In this document: one piece after another, positions 20,806-31,126 of the stretch
Layout of the letters: each line of letters starts with the position of its first letter
Numbering within the stretch: position 1 is the first letter of the stretch
NCBI RefSeq assembly: GCF_004851605.1
Contig: NZ_CP031093.1
Coordinates: forward strand, 1,178,001-1,242,000
Length of the DNA stretch: 64,000 bases
Direction: 5' to 3'
Source: Hydrocarboniclastica marina
GTDB taxonomy: Bacteria > Pseudomonadota > Gammaproteobacteria > Pseudomonadales > Oleiphilaceae
The notes under the pieces: generated by a model
Told to the model about the DNA's origin: nothing
The model's database searches: none
Seen by the model: the letters and a program-made list of their open reading frames with translations, nothing else
Made by a program: the position numbers and the translations under genes

Positions 20806-21975
20806 ATGTTGAATCGATCCATTCTCCAGTCGTTTGGAGTGGCCTGCTTGTGTCTGAGCCTGACCCCCGCCGGGGCCGTTGCTCAACCCGTCGGAAATGT
20901 ACTGGAGACGCCTGCCATGGCCTCGCCGCTCGCGGCCCAGGCCTTGCTGACCGATGCAGCCCGCGCTGGCGACCGCCTGGTCGCGGTGGGAGAGCGTGGC
21001 CACATTGTGTATTCCGATAACACCGGCCAAAGCTGGACGCAGGCAGAAGTGCCTGTCTCCACACTGATCAACGCTGTTCACTTTGGTGACGAGCAGAACG
21101 GCTGGGCCGTCGGCCACGGGGCGGTTATCCTGCATTCGTCCGATAAGGGTGCCACATGGCAGAAGCAATTCGATGGGTACCAGGCTTCCAAGTCTACTAT
21201 CGCATTGCTTGAACAGGAGATTGCTGCGCTTGAGGATGAAATCGAGGAAGCGCCCGAAGAGGAGCAGGAGGACCTCGAGTTCGAGCTTGAGGACCTGATG
21301 TTTACCCTGGACGATGCCCGCTATGACGCTGACAGTGGTCCCTGGAAGCCTCTGCTGGACGTCCTCTTCCTGAATGGTCGGGAAGGGTTCGCCGTGGGCT
21401 CGTATGGCTTCTTCTTTCATACCGAGGACGCTGGCAAAACCTGGACCAACCTGGGTATGGCGCTGGATAACCCGAACCGGTCTCACCTCAATGCCATCAC
21501 CCGGATCACCGGCGGGGCACTTTTCATTGCCGGCGAATATGGGCTCCTGTTCCGATCCACCGATAACGGTGCGACCTGGGAAGCCCTGGAGGCACCTTAT
21601 CAGGGCTCCTTTTTCGGTATCACGGGCACCGGGAACGTGAATGAAGTGTTGGCGTTCGGGCTAAGGGGGAACGTATTCCGCTCAACAGATCTGGGCCGCA
21701 GCTGGACCGCTGTCGAACTGGCTGACCGCCAGACCCTGATGGGAGCCGGGCAGGGCCGCGACAACAAGCTGGTGCTGGTCGGCAACAATGGCCTGGTAGC
21801 CGTCAGCTCCAATGCCGGTCAAAGCTTTCGGACTTACATCCGGCCTGACCGCGAGTCGCTGCTGGATGTGGTCGTGCGCGACGACGGCAGCCTCTTGCTG
21901 GTTGGTGAAACTGGCGCGGTGATAGCCGGCCCGGATGGATTGAACGCCCAAAAAATTGGTAGTAGCGCCCGTTGA
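20806..21975 (+). CDS. Ycf48-like / BNR-repeat beta-propeller protein, exported
   Basis: A 389-residue protein with a signal peptide (FGVACLCLSLTPAGAVAQ) followed by repeated photosystem-II-assembly-factor (Ycf48) blades: GERGHIVYSDNTGQSWTQ, HSSDKGATWQKQ, FHTEDAGKTWTNLG, FRSTDNGATWEALE, FRSTDLGRSWTAVE. Between blades two and three is an acidic helical insert (EQEIAALEDEIEEAPEEEQE), about residues 130-165. This is not a photosynthesis gene; such proteins accompany RND-family exporters in Pseudomonas and Marinobacter. Probably a periplasmic adaptor. Confidence 0.85.
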   Translation: MLNRSILQSFGVACLCLSLTPAGAVAQPVGNVLETPAMASPLAAQALLTDAARAGDRLVAVGERGHIVYSDNTGQSWTQAEVPVSTLINAVHFGDEQNGWAVGHGAVILHSSDKGATWQKQFDGYQASKSTIALLEQEIAALEDEIEEAPEEEQEDLEFELEDLMFTLDDARYDADSGPWKPLLDVLFLNGREGFAVGSYGFFFHTEDAGKTWTNLGMALDNPNRSHLNAITRITGGALFIAGEYGLLFRSTDNGATWEALEAPYQGSFFGITGTGNVNEVLAFGLRGNVFRSTDLGRSWTAVELADRQTLMGAGQGRDNKLVLVGNNGLVAVSSNAGQSFRTYIRPDRESLLDVVVRDDGSLLLVGETGAVIAGPDGLNAQKIGSSAR

Positions 21976-22013
21976 CGCGTGCGAACAAGAAAAGGTTTAA
22001 CGAGGAACAATGA

Positions 22014-24398
22014 ATGTCTAACAGTAAGCACGACAAGGGCGAGCACTACATATTGACCCCAAAGGCAGAGCCGTTCCTGGAGCGCGTCATTTTCAACAAC
22101 AGGTTGGTCATTCTGATCGGCTTTTTGCTGCTGACAGGCTTTCTGGGGTACAACGCCGTCCAAATCAAGCCTGACGCGAGTTTTGAGCGTCTGATCCCGC
22201 TGGAACATCCCTACATCGTCAACATGCTCGACAACCGCGACGATCTTGCCAACCTCGGCAACTTTGTTCGTATTGCCGTAGAGGTCGAAGAGGGGGATAT
22301 CTTCAATGCCGAGTACATGAGGGCATTGCAGGAGATTACCGACGAAGTATTTTACCTGGAGGGCGTCAATCGCTCCGGTCTCAAGTCCCTGTGGACGCCT
22401 AACGTGCGTTGGGTCGAAGTGACCGAGGAAGGGTTTCAGGGCGGCACGGTGATCCCGGACACCTACGACGGTTCTCCGGCTGAACTGGAAAAGCTGCGCC
22501 AGAACGTGTTGCGGTCGGGGGAAGTCGGCAGCCTGGTCGCGGACAACTTCAAGTCGGCCATCATTTATGCACCGCTTTACGAGCAGAATGCCCAGGGCGA
22601 GTCGCTGAGCTATGCTGACTTTTCACGGCGTCTTGAAACCCAGATTCGCGAAAAGTACGAGGAAAAATATCCGAACGTTGAAATCCACATTGTTGGGTTC
22701 GCCAAGAAGGTTGGGGATCTGATCGAGGGCATTGGGGCGATCGGCGGCTTTGCTCTGATAACCATCATCCTGACGACGGTCCTCCTATTCTGGTACTCGC
22801 GGTGTATCGCCGGCACACTCGTACCTGTGTTCACGGCCATAGTTGCCGTGTTCTGGCAGCTCGGGCTGCTACGGCTGCTGGGTTACGGTCTCGACCCTTA
22901 CTCGGTGCTGGTGCCCTTCCTCGTCTTTGCAATCGGCATCAGTCACGGCGTTCAGATCGTCAACGCAATGGCGGCTGAAGCGGCCAAGGGCTTCGACCCG
23001 CTGACCTCGGCCCGACTGGCTTTCCGCCAACTTTACATTCCTGGCATGCTGGCGCTGGTCAGTGATGCTATCGGCTTCCTGACCCTACTGCTGATTCAGA
23101 TCGACGTCATTCGCGACCTTGCCGTCGCGGCTGGTCTTGGCGTTGCAATCGTAATTGTGACCAATCTGGTGCTGCACCCGATCATCATGTCCTACATCGG
23201 CATTACCAAAGGGGGCGTTCGTCACGTGCGCAACCAGGGTGAGGGCGCGGATCGCAAGTGGCGCATCATGTCTTACTTCGCCCATCCTGGTGTTGCCCCG
23301 GTCTCGATACTGATAGCGCTGGTAGGTCTCGGCGCAGGGCTTTACTTCAAGCAGGATCTGAAAATCGGCGACCTGGATCAGGGTGCGCCGGAGCTCCGCC
23401 AGGACAGTCGCTACAACCTGGATAACAGCTTCGTTATCGACAACTACAGCAGCTCTGCTGACGTCATGGTCGTCATGGTGGAAACGCCGCCGGAGCAGTG
23501 TATTGCCTACGAAGTGCTGACGGCCATGGATAACCTTCAGTGGCGCCTGGAGAATCTCGACAAGGTGCAGTCGACGGCTTCGCTGGTTGATGTGTCCAAG
23601 ATTGTCACGCGCGCTCTCAACGAAGGGAGCTTCAAGTGGTACGAGATATCCCCCAACCAGGGAATTATCAATGCCACGACCCAGCGTGCGCCCGATGGGC
23701 TGATCAATACGGACTGTAGCCTGACCCCGCTGATGGTCTTCCTGGAAGACCATCGGGCCGACACCCTGGAGGAGGTTGTCGAGGTCGTTGAGCAGTTTGC
23801 CGCCGAGAACGATACCGACCAGCACCGCTTCCTGTTGGCGGCGGGTAACGCGGGCGTAGAGGCCGCGACCAATCAGGTTATCTCCCGGGCCAAGGACATG
23901 ATGCTGATCCTGGTCTATAGCGTGGTCGCCATACTGTGCCTGATCACATTCCGTTCCTGGCGGGCAACGCTCTGTGTGTTGATTCCGCTGGGCCTGACGT
24001 CGGTCCTCGGCGAAGCGCTTATGGCGCAGTTGGGCATCGGTGTGAAGGTCGCAACACTGCCCGTAATCGCGTTAGGGGTCGGTATCGGAGTGGACTATGG
24101 GATCTACATCTACACCAAGTTCGAGCGCTTCCTGCTCGAGGGCAAGACATTGCAGGAGGCCTACTACGAAACCCTGCGCTCTACCGGTAAGGCCGTTATC
24201 TTCACCGGCGCGACGCTGGCTCTCGGCGTCGTAACGTGGATATTCTCGCCCATCAAATTCCAGGCCGACATGGGGATTCTGTTGTTCTTCATGTTCCTCT
24301 GGAATATGGTCGGTGCCATCTGGCTGCTGCCGGCGCTTGCGCGGTTCCTGCTTCGCCCGGAGAAAATGGTAGCCGCTGCAAGAGCAAGGAAAGACTGA
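22014..24398 (+). CDS. RND/MMPL-family transporter
   Basis: A 794-residue inner-membrane protein with the RND architecture: TM1 at about 28-48 (LVILIGFLLLTGFLGY), a large periplasmic loop, a TM bundle at about 235-400, a second periplasmic loop to about 620, and a second bundle (VYSVVAILCLITF, then GVGIGVDYGIYIYTKFE) to the end. GVDYGIYIYTK is the usual MMPL TM4-type motif with the proton-relay aspartate. It closes the DUF1329/Ycf48-like cluster and is followed by an intrinsic terminator. The substrate is likely hydrophobic but not shown. Confidence 0.88.
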   Translation: MSNSKHDKGEHYILTPKAEPFLERVIFNNRLVILIGFLLLTGFLGYNAVQIKPDASFERLIPLEHPYIVNMLDNRDDLANLGNFVRIAVEVEEGDIFNAEYMRALQEITDEVFYLEGVNRSGLKSLWTPNVRWVEVTEEGFQGGTVIPDTYDGSPAELEKLRQNVLRSGEVGSLVADNFKSAIIYAPLYEQNAQGESLSYADFSRRLETQIREKYEEKYPNVEIHIVGFAKKVGDLIEGIGAIGGFALITIILTTVLLFWYSRCIAGTLVPVFTAIVAVFWQLGLLRLLGYGLDPYSVLVPFLVFAIGISHGVQIVNAMAAEAAKGFDPLTSARLAFRQLYIPGMLALVSDAIGFLTLLLIQIDVIRDLAVAAGLGVAIVIVTNLVLHPIIMSYIGITKGGVRHVRNQGEGADRKWRIMSYFAHPGVAPVSILIALVGLGAGLYFKQDLKIGDLDQGAPELRQDSRYNLDNSFVIDNYSSSADVMVVMVETPPEQCIAYEVLTAMDNLQWRLENLDKVQSTASLVDVSKIVTRALNEGSFKWYEISPNQGIINATTQRAPDGLINTDCSLTPLMVFLEDHRADTLEEVVEVVEQFAAENDTDQHRFLLAAGNAGVEAATNQVISRAKDMMLILVYSVVAILCLITFRSWRATLCVLIPLGLTSVLGEALMAQLGIGVKVATLPVIALGVGIGVDYGIYIYTKFERFLLEGKTLQEAYYETLRSTGKAVIFTGATLALGVVTWIFSPIKFQADMGILLFFMFLWNMVGAIWLLPALARFLLRPEKMVAAARARKD

Positions 24399-24462
24399 TG
24401 GCCGAACCGTTCGTGGCAGAGGTCTCATCATGCGGATGAAGAAATCATAAGCTTTAACTGTC

Positions 24463-24485
24463 GGGGCCTTCGGGCCCCTTTTTTA
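24463..24485 (+). terminator. intrinsic terminator after the RND gene
   Basis: GGGGCC-TTCG-GGCCCC hairpin (24463-24478) followed by a run of T (24479-24484). It ends the DUF1329/Ycf48-like/RND unit. Confidence 0.92.
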
Positions 24486-24687
24486 TGACGGTCAGGCTGC
24501 CGACAACATTAAACAGGCTTTATTTCCCGGTATCCTTCCTTTATGTTTGACCAAGGAGTCCCCTCCGTTTCACAGGCTGAATCACTGATCGTGTCTGGCC
24601 CGGCTGATCCGGCAAAGGGGATGACCCAGGCAGCCTGAGTATCAGGTTGTCCAAGGAATCCAAAAAACGAAGAAAAGGAACAAGGGT

Positions 24688-25665
24688 ATGACATTGAGGC
24701 GACTGGTTTCATATGTGGCAATCTCAACCGCGCTAGGGCTTTCGGCTGGTGCGGCCACGGCTGCGCCCGAACAGCAGTTTGTCACTATTGGCACGGGCGG
24801 CGTCACCGGCGTTTACTATCCGGCCGGCGGAGCGATCTGTCAGTTGGTTAACCGCAACCGTTCCGAGCACGGCATTCGTTGCTCGGTCGAGAGTACGGGC
24901 GGCTCGATCTATAACCTCAATGCCATTCGTGAAGGCGAGCTGGACCTGGCCGTTGCACAATCCGATTGGCAGCATCACGCTTACAGCGGTTCCAGCGACT
25001 TTGAAAGCACCGGACCCAACAAGAAGTTGCGCTCGGTATTCTCCATGCACCCGGAACCCTTTACGGTGGTCGCACGCCGCGGGGCTGAGATAGAGAACTT
25101 CAAGGATCTTGAAGGCAAACGCGTCAATGTCGGCAACCCAGGTTCTGGCCAGCGCGCTACTGCGCAAGTGCTTATGGAAGAAATGGGCTGGAGCGAGGAC
25201 AAGTTCTCGCAAACCGCCGAGCTTAAGGCGTCTGAAATGTCTCAGGCACTCTGTGACAACCGCGTCGATGCGTTCTTCTACGTGGTAGGTCACCCGTCCG
25301 GATCTATTAAGGAAGCCATGACCTCCTGTGACAGCGAACTGGTCGATGTGGACAATGATGCGGTAGACCGGCTGGTTGAAGAAAACCCGTACTATCGCTC
25401 CGTGACCATACCCGGCGACCTTTACGGGGAGTCCGAAGACACCAAAACGTTCGGCGTAGCGGCAACCATTGTGTCGTCCACCGACGTGCCCGATGAAGTG
25501 GTGTACCAGGTTGTAAAGGCCGTGTTCGAGAACTTCGATCGCTTCCGCAGTCTGCACCCGGCTTTCGCCAATCTGAAGAAGTCCGAAATGGTCAGTGAAG
25601 CACTTTCGGCGCCGCTACACCCAGGCGCGGCGAAATACTACAAAGAAGTCGGGCTTCTGAAATAA
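24688..25665 (+). CDS. TAXI-family TRAP transporter substrate-binding protein
   Basis: A 325-residue periplasmic receptor: signal peptide of about 26 residues ending near TAAP, then the TAXI hallmark [19 protein letters not shown] (about 32-50), [20 protein letters not shown] and [15 protein letters not shown]. It binds an organic acid or amino acid (glutamate-type ligands are known for TAXI proteins) and delivers it to the fused TRAP permease encoded downstream. GGAACAAGGG before the ATG supports the start. A terminator lies between it and the permease gene, probably giving more binding protein than permease. Confidence 0.93.
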   Translation: MTLRRLVSYVAISTALGLSAGAATAAPEQQFVTIGTGGVTGVYYPAGGAICQLVNRNRSEHGIRCSVESTGGSIYNLNAIREGELDLAVAQSDWQHHAYSGSSDFESTGPNKKLRSVFSMHPEPFTVVARRGAEIENFKDLEGKRVNVGNPGSGQRATAQVLMEEMGWSEDKFSQTAELKASEMSQALCDNRVDAFFYVVGHPSGSIKEAMTSCDSELVDVDNDAVDRLVEENPYYRSVTIPGDLYGESEDTKTFGVAATIVSSTDVPDEVVYQVVKAVFENFDRFRSLHPAFANLKKSEMVSEALSAPLHPGAAKYYKEVGLLK

Positions 25666-25685
25666 GTTCCGGCGTTAGACTATGA

Positions 25686-25727
25686 GGCCGACTCGTACCC
25701 GATACCGGAGCGCGAGTCGGCCTTTTT
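25686..25727 (+). terminator. intrinsic terminator between TRAP binding protein and permease genes
   Basis: GGCCGACTCG (25686-25695) pairs with CGAGTCGGCC (25713-25722), followed by TTTTT. Partial readthrough would set the ratio of binding protein to permease. Confidence 0.88.
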
Positions 25728-25819
25728 CATGGTTCTGTGCGCCACATGAAGTTCCTGCCTCTGGTTGAGTTCCGGCTCGAACAGAATGTATTCCTCTACT
25801 TGATAAAAACGGTGGCCCG

Positions 25820-28426
25820 ATGGTCGATCAAAGCAATCCCTCTGTCGAGCCGGACAACGAGCGACAGAAAAAGATCCAGGACGTGCTCGGCACCGAAACC
25901 GGTGGGCGCACGGGGCGAGGGAAAACCGCAGTCGTCCTTTTTGCAATTCCATTTGCCTGGTCTCTCTTTCAGCTCTGGATTGCCTCGCCACTGCCTTACA
26001 TGTTTGATTTTGGCATGGTCAACTCGACTGAGAGCCGGGCCATCCACCTTGCTTTCGCCATGTTCCTGGCCTTCACCGTGTTTCCCATGTTCCGCAACCG
26101 GTCATCCCACGTGCCCGTCTACGACTGGGTGCTGGCCCTGCTTGCGGCGATGGCTGCAGGCTACCTGGTGGTCTTCTATGAAGAGCTGGCCACTCGCGCA
26201 GGGCGTAACACGACGACGGACATGGCAGTGGCGTTTGCGGGCATCCTTCTGCTGCTGGAGGCCGCACGGCGCTCTCTCGGCTTACCGCTCACGGTGATTG
26301 CTGCTGTTTTTCTGACTTACTCTGTGGCCGGGCCCTATATGCCCGATGTCATCGCCCACAAGGGTGCCAGTTGGGCCCGTCTGGCGTCGCACCAGTGGCT
26401 TACGACCGAAGGTGTTTTTGGGGTGGCGCTTGGCGTATCCACCAGTTTCGTTTTTCTCTTCGTCCTGTTCGGGGCGTTTCTTGAGAAAGCGGGCGCCGGC
26501 AACTACTTCATAAAAATGGCTTACTCCATGCTCGGTCACATGCGGGGCGGGCCGGCCAAGGCAGCCGTGGTGGCCAGTGGGCTTAGCGGCATCGTGTCGG
26601 GGTCTTCGATTGCCAACGTTGTGACGACCGGGACTTTCACAATCCCTTTGATGAAAAAGGTCGGGTTTCCGGCTTCCAAGGCCGGCGCGGTCGAAGTCGC
26701 AGCTTCCACCAACGGCCAGTTGACGCCGCCGGTGATGGGCGCGGCGGCGTTCCTGATGGTGGAATACGTTGGGATCAGCTATCTGGATGTAGTCAAGCAC
26801 GCCATCCTGCCGGCGTTGATCTCGTATATAGCACTGCTCTACATCGTTCACCTTGAGGCTGTGAAGCTGAACATGCGGGGTATTACCCGGGTGGAAACCC
26901 CGACGCTGGCCCAGCGTCTGCTGGTCTGGGGTACCGTCATCGTTGGCATGCTCGCGCTCACACTGGCGGTCTATTACGGCATCGGCTGGATCAAAGCCTG
27001 GTCGCCCGACTACGCAGTCTGGATCGTTGCTGCAGGCTTGGTTGCAATCTATGTTGCCGTGCTGGGCTATGCCTCGCGGTTCCCGGGTGTCAATGACGAA
27101 CTGACTGCCGAGCAGTTGGAAACCCTGCCGCCCGTCGGGCCGACGGTTAAAGCAGGATTGCACTTTCTACTGCCGGTTGTCGTGCTGGTCTGGTGTCTGA
27201 CGGTCGAGCGGTTTTCACCGGGACTCTCGGCGTTCTGGGCGATCGTCTTCCTGGTGTTTGTGATCTTCACCCAGCGTCCGCTGCTCGTGTTCTTCCAGAA
27301 AAATGGGCAGTTCGCTGATGCGTTTCGCCACGGAGCCCGGGATTTTTCTGAAGGCATGGTGACCGGCGCCCGGAATATGATCGGGATCGGCGTGGCGACC
27401 GCTGCAGCCGGCATTGTGGTCGGTACCGTAACGCTGACCGGAATAGGCCTGGTCATGACGGAATTTGTGCAGTTCATCTCCGGCGGCAATTTGCTGCTTA
27501 TTCTGATTTTCACCGCATTTATCTGCCTCATCCTGGGCATGGGCTTGCCCACCACAGCGAATTACATCGTGGTCTCAACCCTCATGGCCCCGGTGATTGT
27601 TGCGCTGGGCGCGGCCAACGGCCTGGTGGTGCCGCTGATTGCTGTGCATCTGTTTGTGTTCTATTTCGGCATCCTGGCGGATGATACGCCGCCCGTGGGT
27701 CTGGCCGCCTATGCGGCGGCGGCGATATCCGGAGCAGACCCGATCCGCACCGGTATTCAGGGGTTCACCTACGACATCCGGACCGCGATCCTGCCGTTCA
27801 TGTTCATTTTCAATAACCAGCTACTGCTAATCGGCCTGACGGGCTGGTTTGATCTTACTGTGACGGTGGTGACGGCCGTGATTGCGATGCTGGTTTTTGC
27901 GGCGGCAACCCAGCGCTTCTGGCTGGTACGCTGCAAGTGGTGGGAGGTTGTGGCGCTGCTGCTGATAGCGTTTACGCTGTTCCGCCCCGGCTTCTGGTGG
28001 GACAGGATATATCCACCCACTGAGGTATCACCGGGGGTTGAGGTTTTCGAGCGTGTGCAGAATACCGAGCCTGGCGAGACAATACGCATTCAGGCCTCGG
28101 GCATGGATAACATGGGCTCCGAATCCACCATTACCTTTGACCTGGTGCTGCCCGAGGGCGACAAACCGGAAGAAAGGCTCCAGCAGGCCGGGCTGACGTT
28201 GTTGCGGGACGGGGATCGGGTTGTCGTTGATGCGGTCGCTTATGATAGCGCGCCAGCTAACGCCGGCCTGTACTTTGACTGGACGATCGATAGCTTGATT
28301 ACCCAGACGGATCGCCCGCCCAGGGAGCTGGTTTTCATCCCCGCGCTGGCGCTGCTGGGATTAATGGCTTTTCTGCAGCTACGGCGGCGCCGGGCAGAGT
28401 CAGTGGGCGTCACGCGTACAGCGTGA
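25820..28426 (+). CDS. TRAP transporter permease, fused 4TM/12TM, with DUF3394 C-terminus
   Basis: An 868-residue membrane protein combining the small DctQ-like and large DctM-like subunits, as is usual for TAXI-TRAP systems. After a charged N-terminus (about 40 residues) come four TM helices, then a long multi-helix DctM part with GLSGIVSGSSIANVVTTGT (about 252) and FICLILGMGLPTTANYIV (about 570), both typical. The last 130 residues form the DUF3394-type domain (PEETIRIQASGMDN region and a final TM) seen in this subfamily. Sodium- or proton-coupled uptake; ligand set by the binding protein just upstream. Confidence 0.92.
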   Translation: MVDQSNPSVEPDNERQKKIQDVLGTETGGRTGRGKTAVVLFAIPFAWSLFQLWIASPLPYMFDFGMVNSTESRAIHLAFAMFLAFTVFPMFRNRSSHVPVYDWVLALLAAMAAGYLVVFYEELATRAGRNTTTDMAVAFAGILLLLEAARRSLGLPLTVIAAVFLTYSVAGPYMPDVIAHKGASWARLASHQWLTTEGVFGVALGVSTSFVFLFVLFGAFLEKAGAGNYFIKMAYSMLGHMRGGPAKAAVVASGLSGIVSGSSIANVVTTGTFTIPLMKKVGFPASKAGAVEVAASTNGQLTPPVMGAAAFLMVEYVGISYLDVVKHAILPALISYIALLYIVHLEAVKLNMRGITRVETPTLAQRLLVWGTVIVGMLALTLAVYYGIGWIKAWSPDYAVWIVAAGLVAIYVAVLGYASRFPGVNDELTAEQLETLPPVGPTVKAGLHFLLPVVVLVWCLTVERFSPGLSAFWAIVFLVFVIFTQRPLLVFFQKNGQFADAFRHGARDFSEGMVTGARNMIGIGVATAAAGIVVGTVTLTGIGLVMTEFVQFISGGNLLLILIFTAFICLILGMGLPTTANYIVVSTLMAPVIVALGAANGLVVPLIAVHLFVFYFGILADDTPPVGLAAYAAAAISGADPIRTGIQGFTYDIRTAILPFMFIFNNQLLLIGLTGWFDLTVTVVTAVIAMLVFAAATQRFWLVRCKWWEVVALLLIAFTLFRPGFWWDRIYPPTEVSPGVEVFERVQNTEPGETIRIQASGMDNMGSESTITFDLVLPEGDKPEERLQQAGLTLLRDGDRVVVDAVAYDSAPANAGLYFDWTIDSLITQTDRPPRELVFIPALALLGLMAFLQLRRRRAESVGVTRTA

Positions 28427-28443
28427 GCCTGAGGGGGCTGCGT

Positions 28444-28473
28444 CCGGCCGAATGGCGTCACCCATTTGGCCGG
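28444..28473. repeat. inverted repeat between the TRAP permease gene and thrS
   Basis: CCGGCC-G-AATGG / CCATT-T-GGCCGG pairs over 12 positions (one G-T) with a 6-nt loop. It begins 18 bp after the permease stop. No T-run, so perhaps a weak or factor-dependent terminator. Confidence 0.5.
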
Positions 28474-28506
28474 GCGTGCGTCGGTTGCAGTGAAAACTGA
28501 TACTCA

Positions 28507-28535
28507 TGGCAGCGCCAGGATACTCTTGCTAGAAT
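28507..28535 (+). promoter_or_regulatory. probable thrS operon promoter (extended -10)
   Basis: TGC-TAGAAT (28527-28535) is an extended -10 element; the -35 position 17 bp upstream (TGGCAG, 28507-28512) is weak. Start predicted near 28542, leaving a leader of about 97 nt. Confidence 0.5.
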
Positions 28536-28559
28536 ACCGCGCTCTTATTTCGGCGCGGT
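28536..28559 (+). promoter_or_regulatory. hairpin at the start of the thrS leader
   Basis: ACCGCGC (28536-28542) and GCGCGGT (28553-28559) are complementary around a 10-nt loop, right at the predicted RNA start. In E. coli thrS the leader folds into tRNA-like hairpins for autoregulation; here the loop has no Thr anticodon, so the comparison is only suggestive. Confidence 0.3.
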
Positions 28560-28638
28560 CTGGAGCAGTACATGTTCAGGTCGGGCCGGCCATTCATGTG
28601 ATCTTTCGTAGGGATCACCACTGAGAAAGGACAGACCA

Positions 28639-30564
28639 ATGCCTTCGATTACCCTCCCGGACGGTAGTTCACGCCAGTTTGACCATCCCGTCAGTGTCCA
28701 TGAGGTTGCTGCTGATATCGGCCCAGGTCTGGCAAAGGCGGCGGTGGCCGGCAAGGTCAACGGCGAGTTGGTCGATACCAGCTACACCATCCACGAGGAT
28801 GTGTCCCTGGCGCTGGTGACCGAGCGGGACCCCGAAGGCGTCGATGTCATTCGCCACTCCACTGCCCACCTGTTGGCGGCGGCTGTGAAAGAGCTTTTCC
28901 CGTCGGCCCAGGTCACCATCGGCCCTGTGATTGAGGATGGCTTTTACTACGATTTCAAATTCGAGCGTGCCTTTACGCCGGACGATCTGCGCCAGATCGA
29001 AGACCGCATGGCCGAGCTGGCCAAGCAGGAAATTACCGTGCAGCGTTCCATCCTCTCCCGGGAAGAGGCCATCGCCCTATTCGATCAGATGGGCGAGGAA
29101 TACAAGGTCCGTATCATCGAAGATATCCCTGGCGCAGAGCCCCTGTCGTTCTATCGCCAGGGCGACTTCATCGATCTGTGTCGCGGCCCCCACGTGCCCG
29201 ATACCGGTAAGCTCAAGGCGTTCAAACTGACCAAAGTCGCGGGCGCTTACTGGCGCGGTGATACAAACAACGAACAGTTGCAGCGGATCTACGGGACTGC
29301 CTGGGGTAACAAGAAAGAACTCAAGGCTTACCTGAATCGGCTGGAAGAAGCCGAGAAGCGCGACCACCGTAAGCTGGGCAAGAAGCTCAAGCTCTTCCAC
29401 ATGCAGGAAGAAGCGCCCGGCATGGTGTTCTGGCACCCATTAGGCTGGACGTTCTATCAGCAGGTGGAGCAGTACCTGCGCGCCAAGCTCCAGCGTCATG
29501 GCTACCAGGAGATTCGTACACCCCAGGTTGTGGCGCGTTCGCTCTGGGAAAGGTCCGGTCATTGGGACAAGTTCCAGGACGACATGTTTACCACGGAGTC
29601 GGAAAAGTACGACTTCGCTATCAAGCCCATGAACTGTCCGTGTCACATCCAGGTCTATAATCAGGGCCTTAAAAGCTACAAGGATCTGCCGCTACGTCTG
29701 GCAGAGTTCGGGGCCTGCCACCGTAACGAAGCATCTGGCGCTCTCCATGGGCTGATGCGGGTGCGGGGCTTTACCCAGGATGACGCGCATATCTTCTGCG
29801 AGGAAAGCCAGATCCAGGACGAGGTATCGTCTTTTATTGATCTGCTGCACGAAGTTTACGCGGACTTCGGCTTCACCGAGATTCTCTACAAGCTGTCCAC
29901 CCGCCCTGAAAAGCGCGTGGGTTCCGATGAAGTCTGGGACAAGTCGGAGGCGGCATTGGAAGAAGCGCTTAATAAGCAGGGTGTAGACTGGGAGCTGCTG
30001 CCGGGCGAGGGTGCTTTCTACGGGCCCAAGATCGAGTTCTCCCTGAAGGACTGTATCGGCCGGGTCTGGCAGTGCGGCACCATCCAGGTCGACTTTTCCA
30101 TGCCTGGGCGTCTCGGCGCTGAGTATGTGTCCAGCAGCCAGGACCGCAAAGTGCCTGTGATGCTGCACCGGGCAGTGCTGGGTTCGTTCGAGCGCTTCCT
30201 CGGGATTCTGATCGAGCACTACGAGGGCGCTTTCCCGACCTGGCTGGCTCCGGTACAGGTGTCTGTGCTCAATATTACCGATAATCAGCGCGAATATTGT
30301 ACGAAAGTAGCGGATCAGCTTGAAAAAGCAGGCTTGCGGGTCAACCTTGACTTGAGAAACGAGAAGATCGGCTTTAAAATTCGCGAGCACACAATAGACA
30401 AGGTGCCTTACCTCCTGGTTATCGGCGACAAAGAAGTCGAACAGGGTGAGGTCGCGGTCCGCACCAGAAAGGGCGAAGACCTGGGCACCCTGAAGCTTGA
30501 TGCGTTCCTCGCGCGGGTTAATGGCGAGCTTGAGCGTAAGAGCAGAACCGAAACGGAGAACTGA
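28639..30564 (+). CDS. thrS: threonyl-tRNA synthetase
   Basis: Charges tRNA-Thr. The 641-residue product has the full gammaproteobacterial layout: TGS domain ([19 protein letters not shown]), the editing SAD domain with [12 protein letters not shown] (about 73), the class II catalytic core with [15 protein letters not shown] (about 332; the zinc cysteine is in MNCPCH) and [10 protein letters not shown], and the anticodon domain from about 540. Good GAAAGGA ribosome binding site. It leads the translation operon thrS-infC-rpmI-rplT. Confidence 0.98.
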   Translation: MPSITLPDGSSRQFDHPVSVHEVAADIGPGLAKAAVAGKVNGELVDTSYTIHEDVSLALVTERDPEGVDVIRHSTAHLLAAAVKELFPSAQVTIGPVIEDGFYYDFKFERAFTPDDLRQIEDRMAELAKQEITVQRSILSREEAIALFDQMGEEYKVRIIEDIPGAEPLSFYRQGDFIDLCRGPHVPDTGKLKAFKLTKVAGAYWRGDTNNEQLQRIYGTAWGNKKELKAYLNRLEEAEKRDHRKLGKKLKLFHMQEEAPGMVFWHPLGWTFYQQVEQYLRAKLQRHGYQEIRTPQVVARSLWERSGHWDKFQDDMFTTESEKYDFAIKPMNCPCHIQVYNQGLKSYKDLPLRLAEFGACHRNEASGALHGLMRVRGFTQDDAHIFCEESQIQDEVSSFIDLLHEVYADFGFTEILYKLSTRPEKRVGSDEVWDKSEAALEEALNKQGVDWELLPGEGAFYGPKIEFSLKDCIGRVWQCGTIQVDFSMPGRLGAEYVSSSQDRKVPVMLHRAVLGSFERFLGILIEHYEGAFPTWLAPVQVSVLNITDNQREYCTKVADQLEKAGLRVNLDLRNEKIGFKIREHTIDKVPYLLVIGDKEVEQGEVAVRTRKGEDLGTLKLDAFLARVNGELERKSRTETEN

Positions 30565-31106
30565 TTATCAAAAAAGGCACAGCACGTCGCGGCCGGGCAC
30601 CACGCGTCCCGATTAATGAACACATCGAAGCTACGGTAGTACGACTCATCGGTTCAGATGGTGAGCAGGTTGGCATCGTACCGCTACCGGAAGCCCTGCA
30701 AGCCGCGGAGAGCGAATCCTTGGATCTGGTCCAGATAGCAGATTCGGACCCCGTAGTCTGTAAGATCATGGACTTCGGCAAAAAGATCTTTGAAGAGAAA
30801 AAGGCCAAGGCAGCTGCCAAGAAGAAGCAGAAGCAGGTCCAGATTAAAGAAATCAAGTTTCGCCCAGGGACGGAAGAAGGGGATTATCAGGTAAAACTAC
30901 GCAACCTGATACGTTTCCTTGAACAAGGGGATAAAGGCAAGGTTACCGTTCGGTTCCGCGGACGTGAGATGGCCCACCAGGAAATCGGTATGGAACTCAT
31001 GAAGCGGATCGAAGCTGACATGGAAGAAATCGGTACGGTCGAACAGCACCCGAAAATGGAAGGGCGCCAGATGACCATGGTAATAGCCCCCCGCAAGAAA
31101 AGGTAA
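30564..31106 (+). CDS. infC: translation initiation factor IF-3 (ATT start)
   Basis: The frame is open from ATT at 30564, which overlaps the thrS TGA by one base, and GGAG lies 5 nt upstream. It gives 180 residues; starting at the first ATG-like site inside would lose the whole N-terminal domain. Visible: [20 protein letters not shown] (N-domain, quoted as PINEHI and VRLIG), the Lys-rich linker [15 protein letters not shown], and [14 protein letters not shown] with [13 protein letters not shown] in the C-domain. An ATT start is the established device by which IF-3 limits its own translation. Confidence 0.96.
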   Translation: MIKKGTARRGRAPRVPINEHIEATVVRLIGSDGEQVGIVPLPEALQAAESESLDLVQIADSDPVVCKIMDFGKKIFEEKKAKAAAKKKQKQVQIKEIKFRPGTEEGDYQVKLRNLIRFLEQGDKGKVTVRFRGREMAHQEIGMELMKRIEADMEEIGTVEQHPKMEGRQMTMVIAPRKKR

Positions 31107-31126
31107 TGTCAGCAAGCGTTAAAGAT

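Noticed and set aside
24733-27163. Long minus-strand frames opposite the TAXI and TRAP permease genes
   Set aside because: Antisense shadows of strongly conserved genes; composition rich in Arg, His and Gln as expected from reverse frames.
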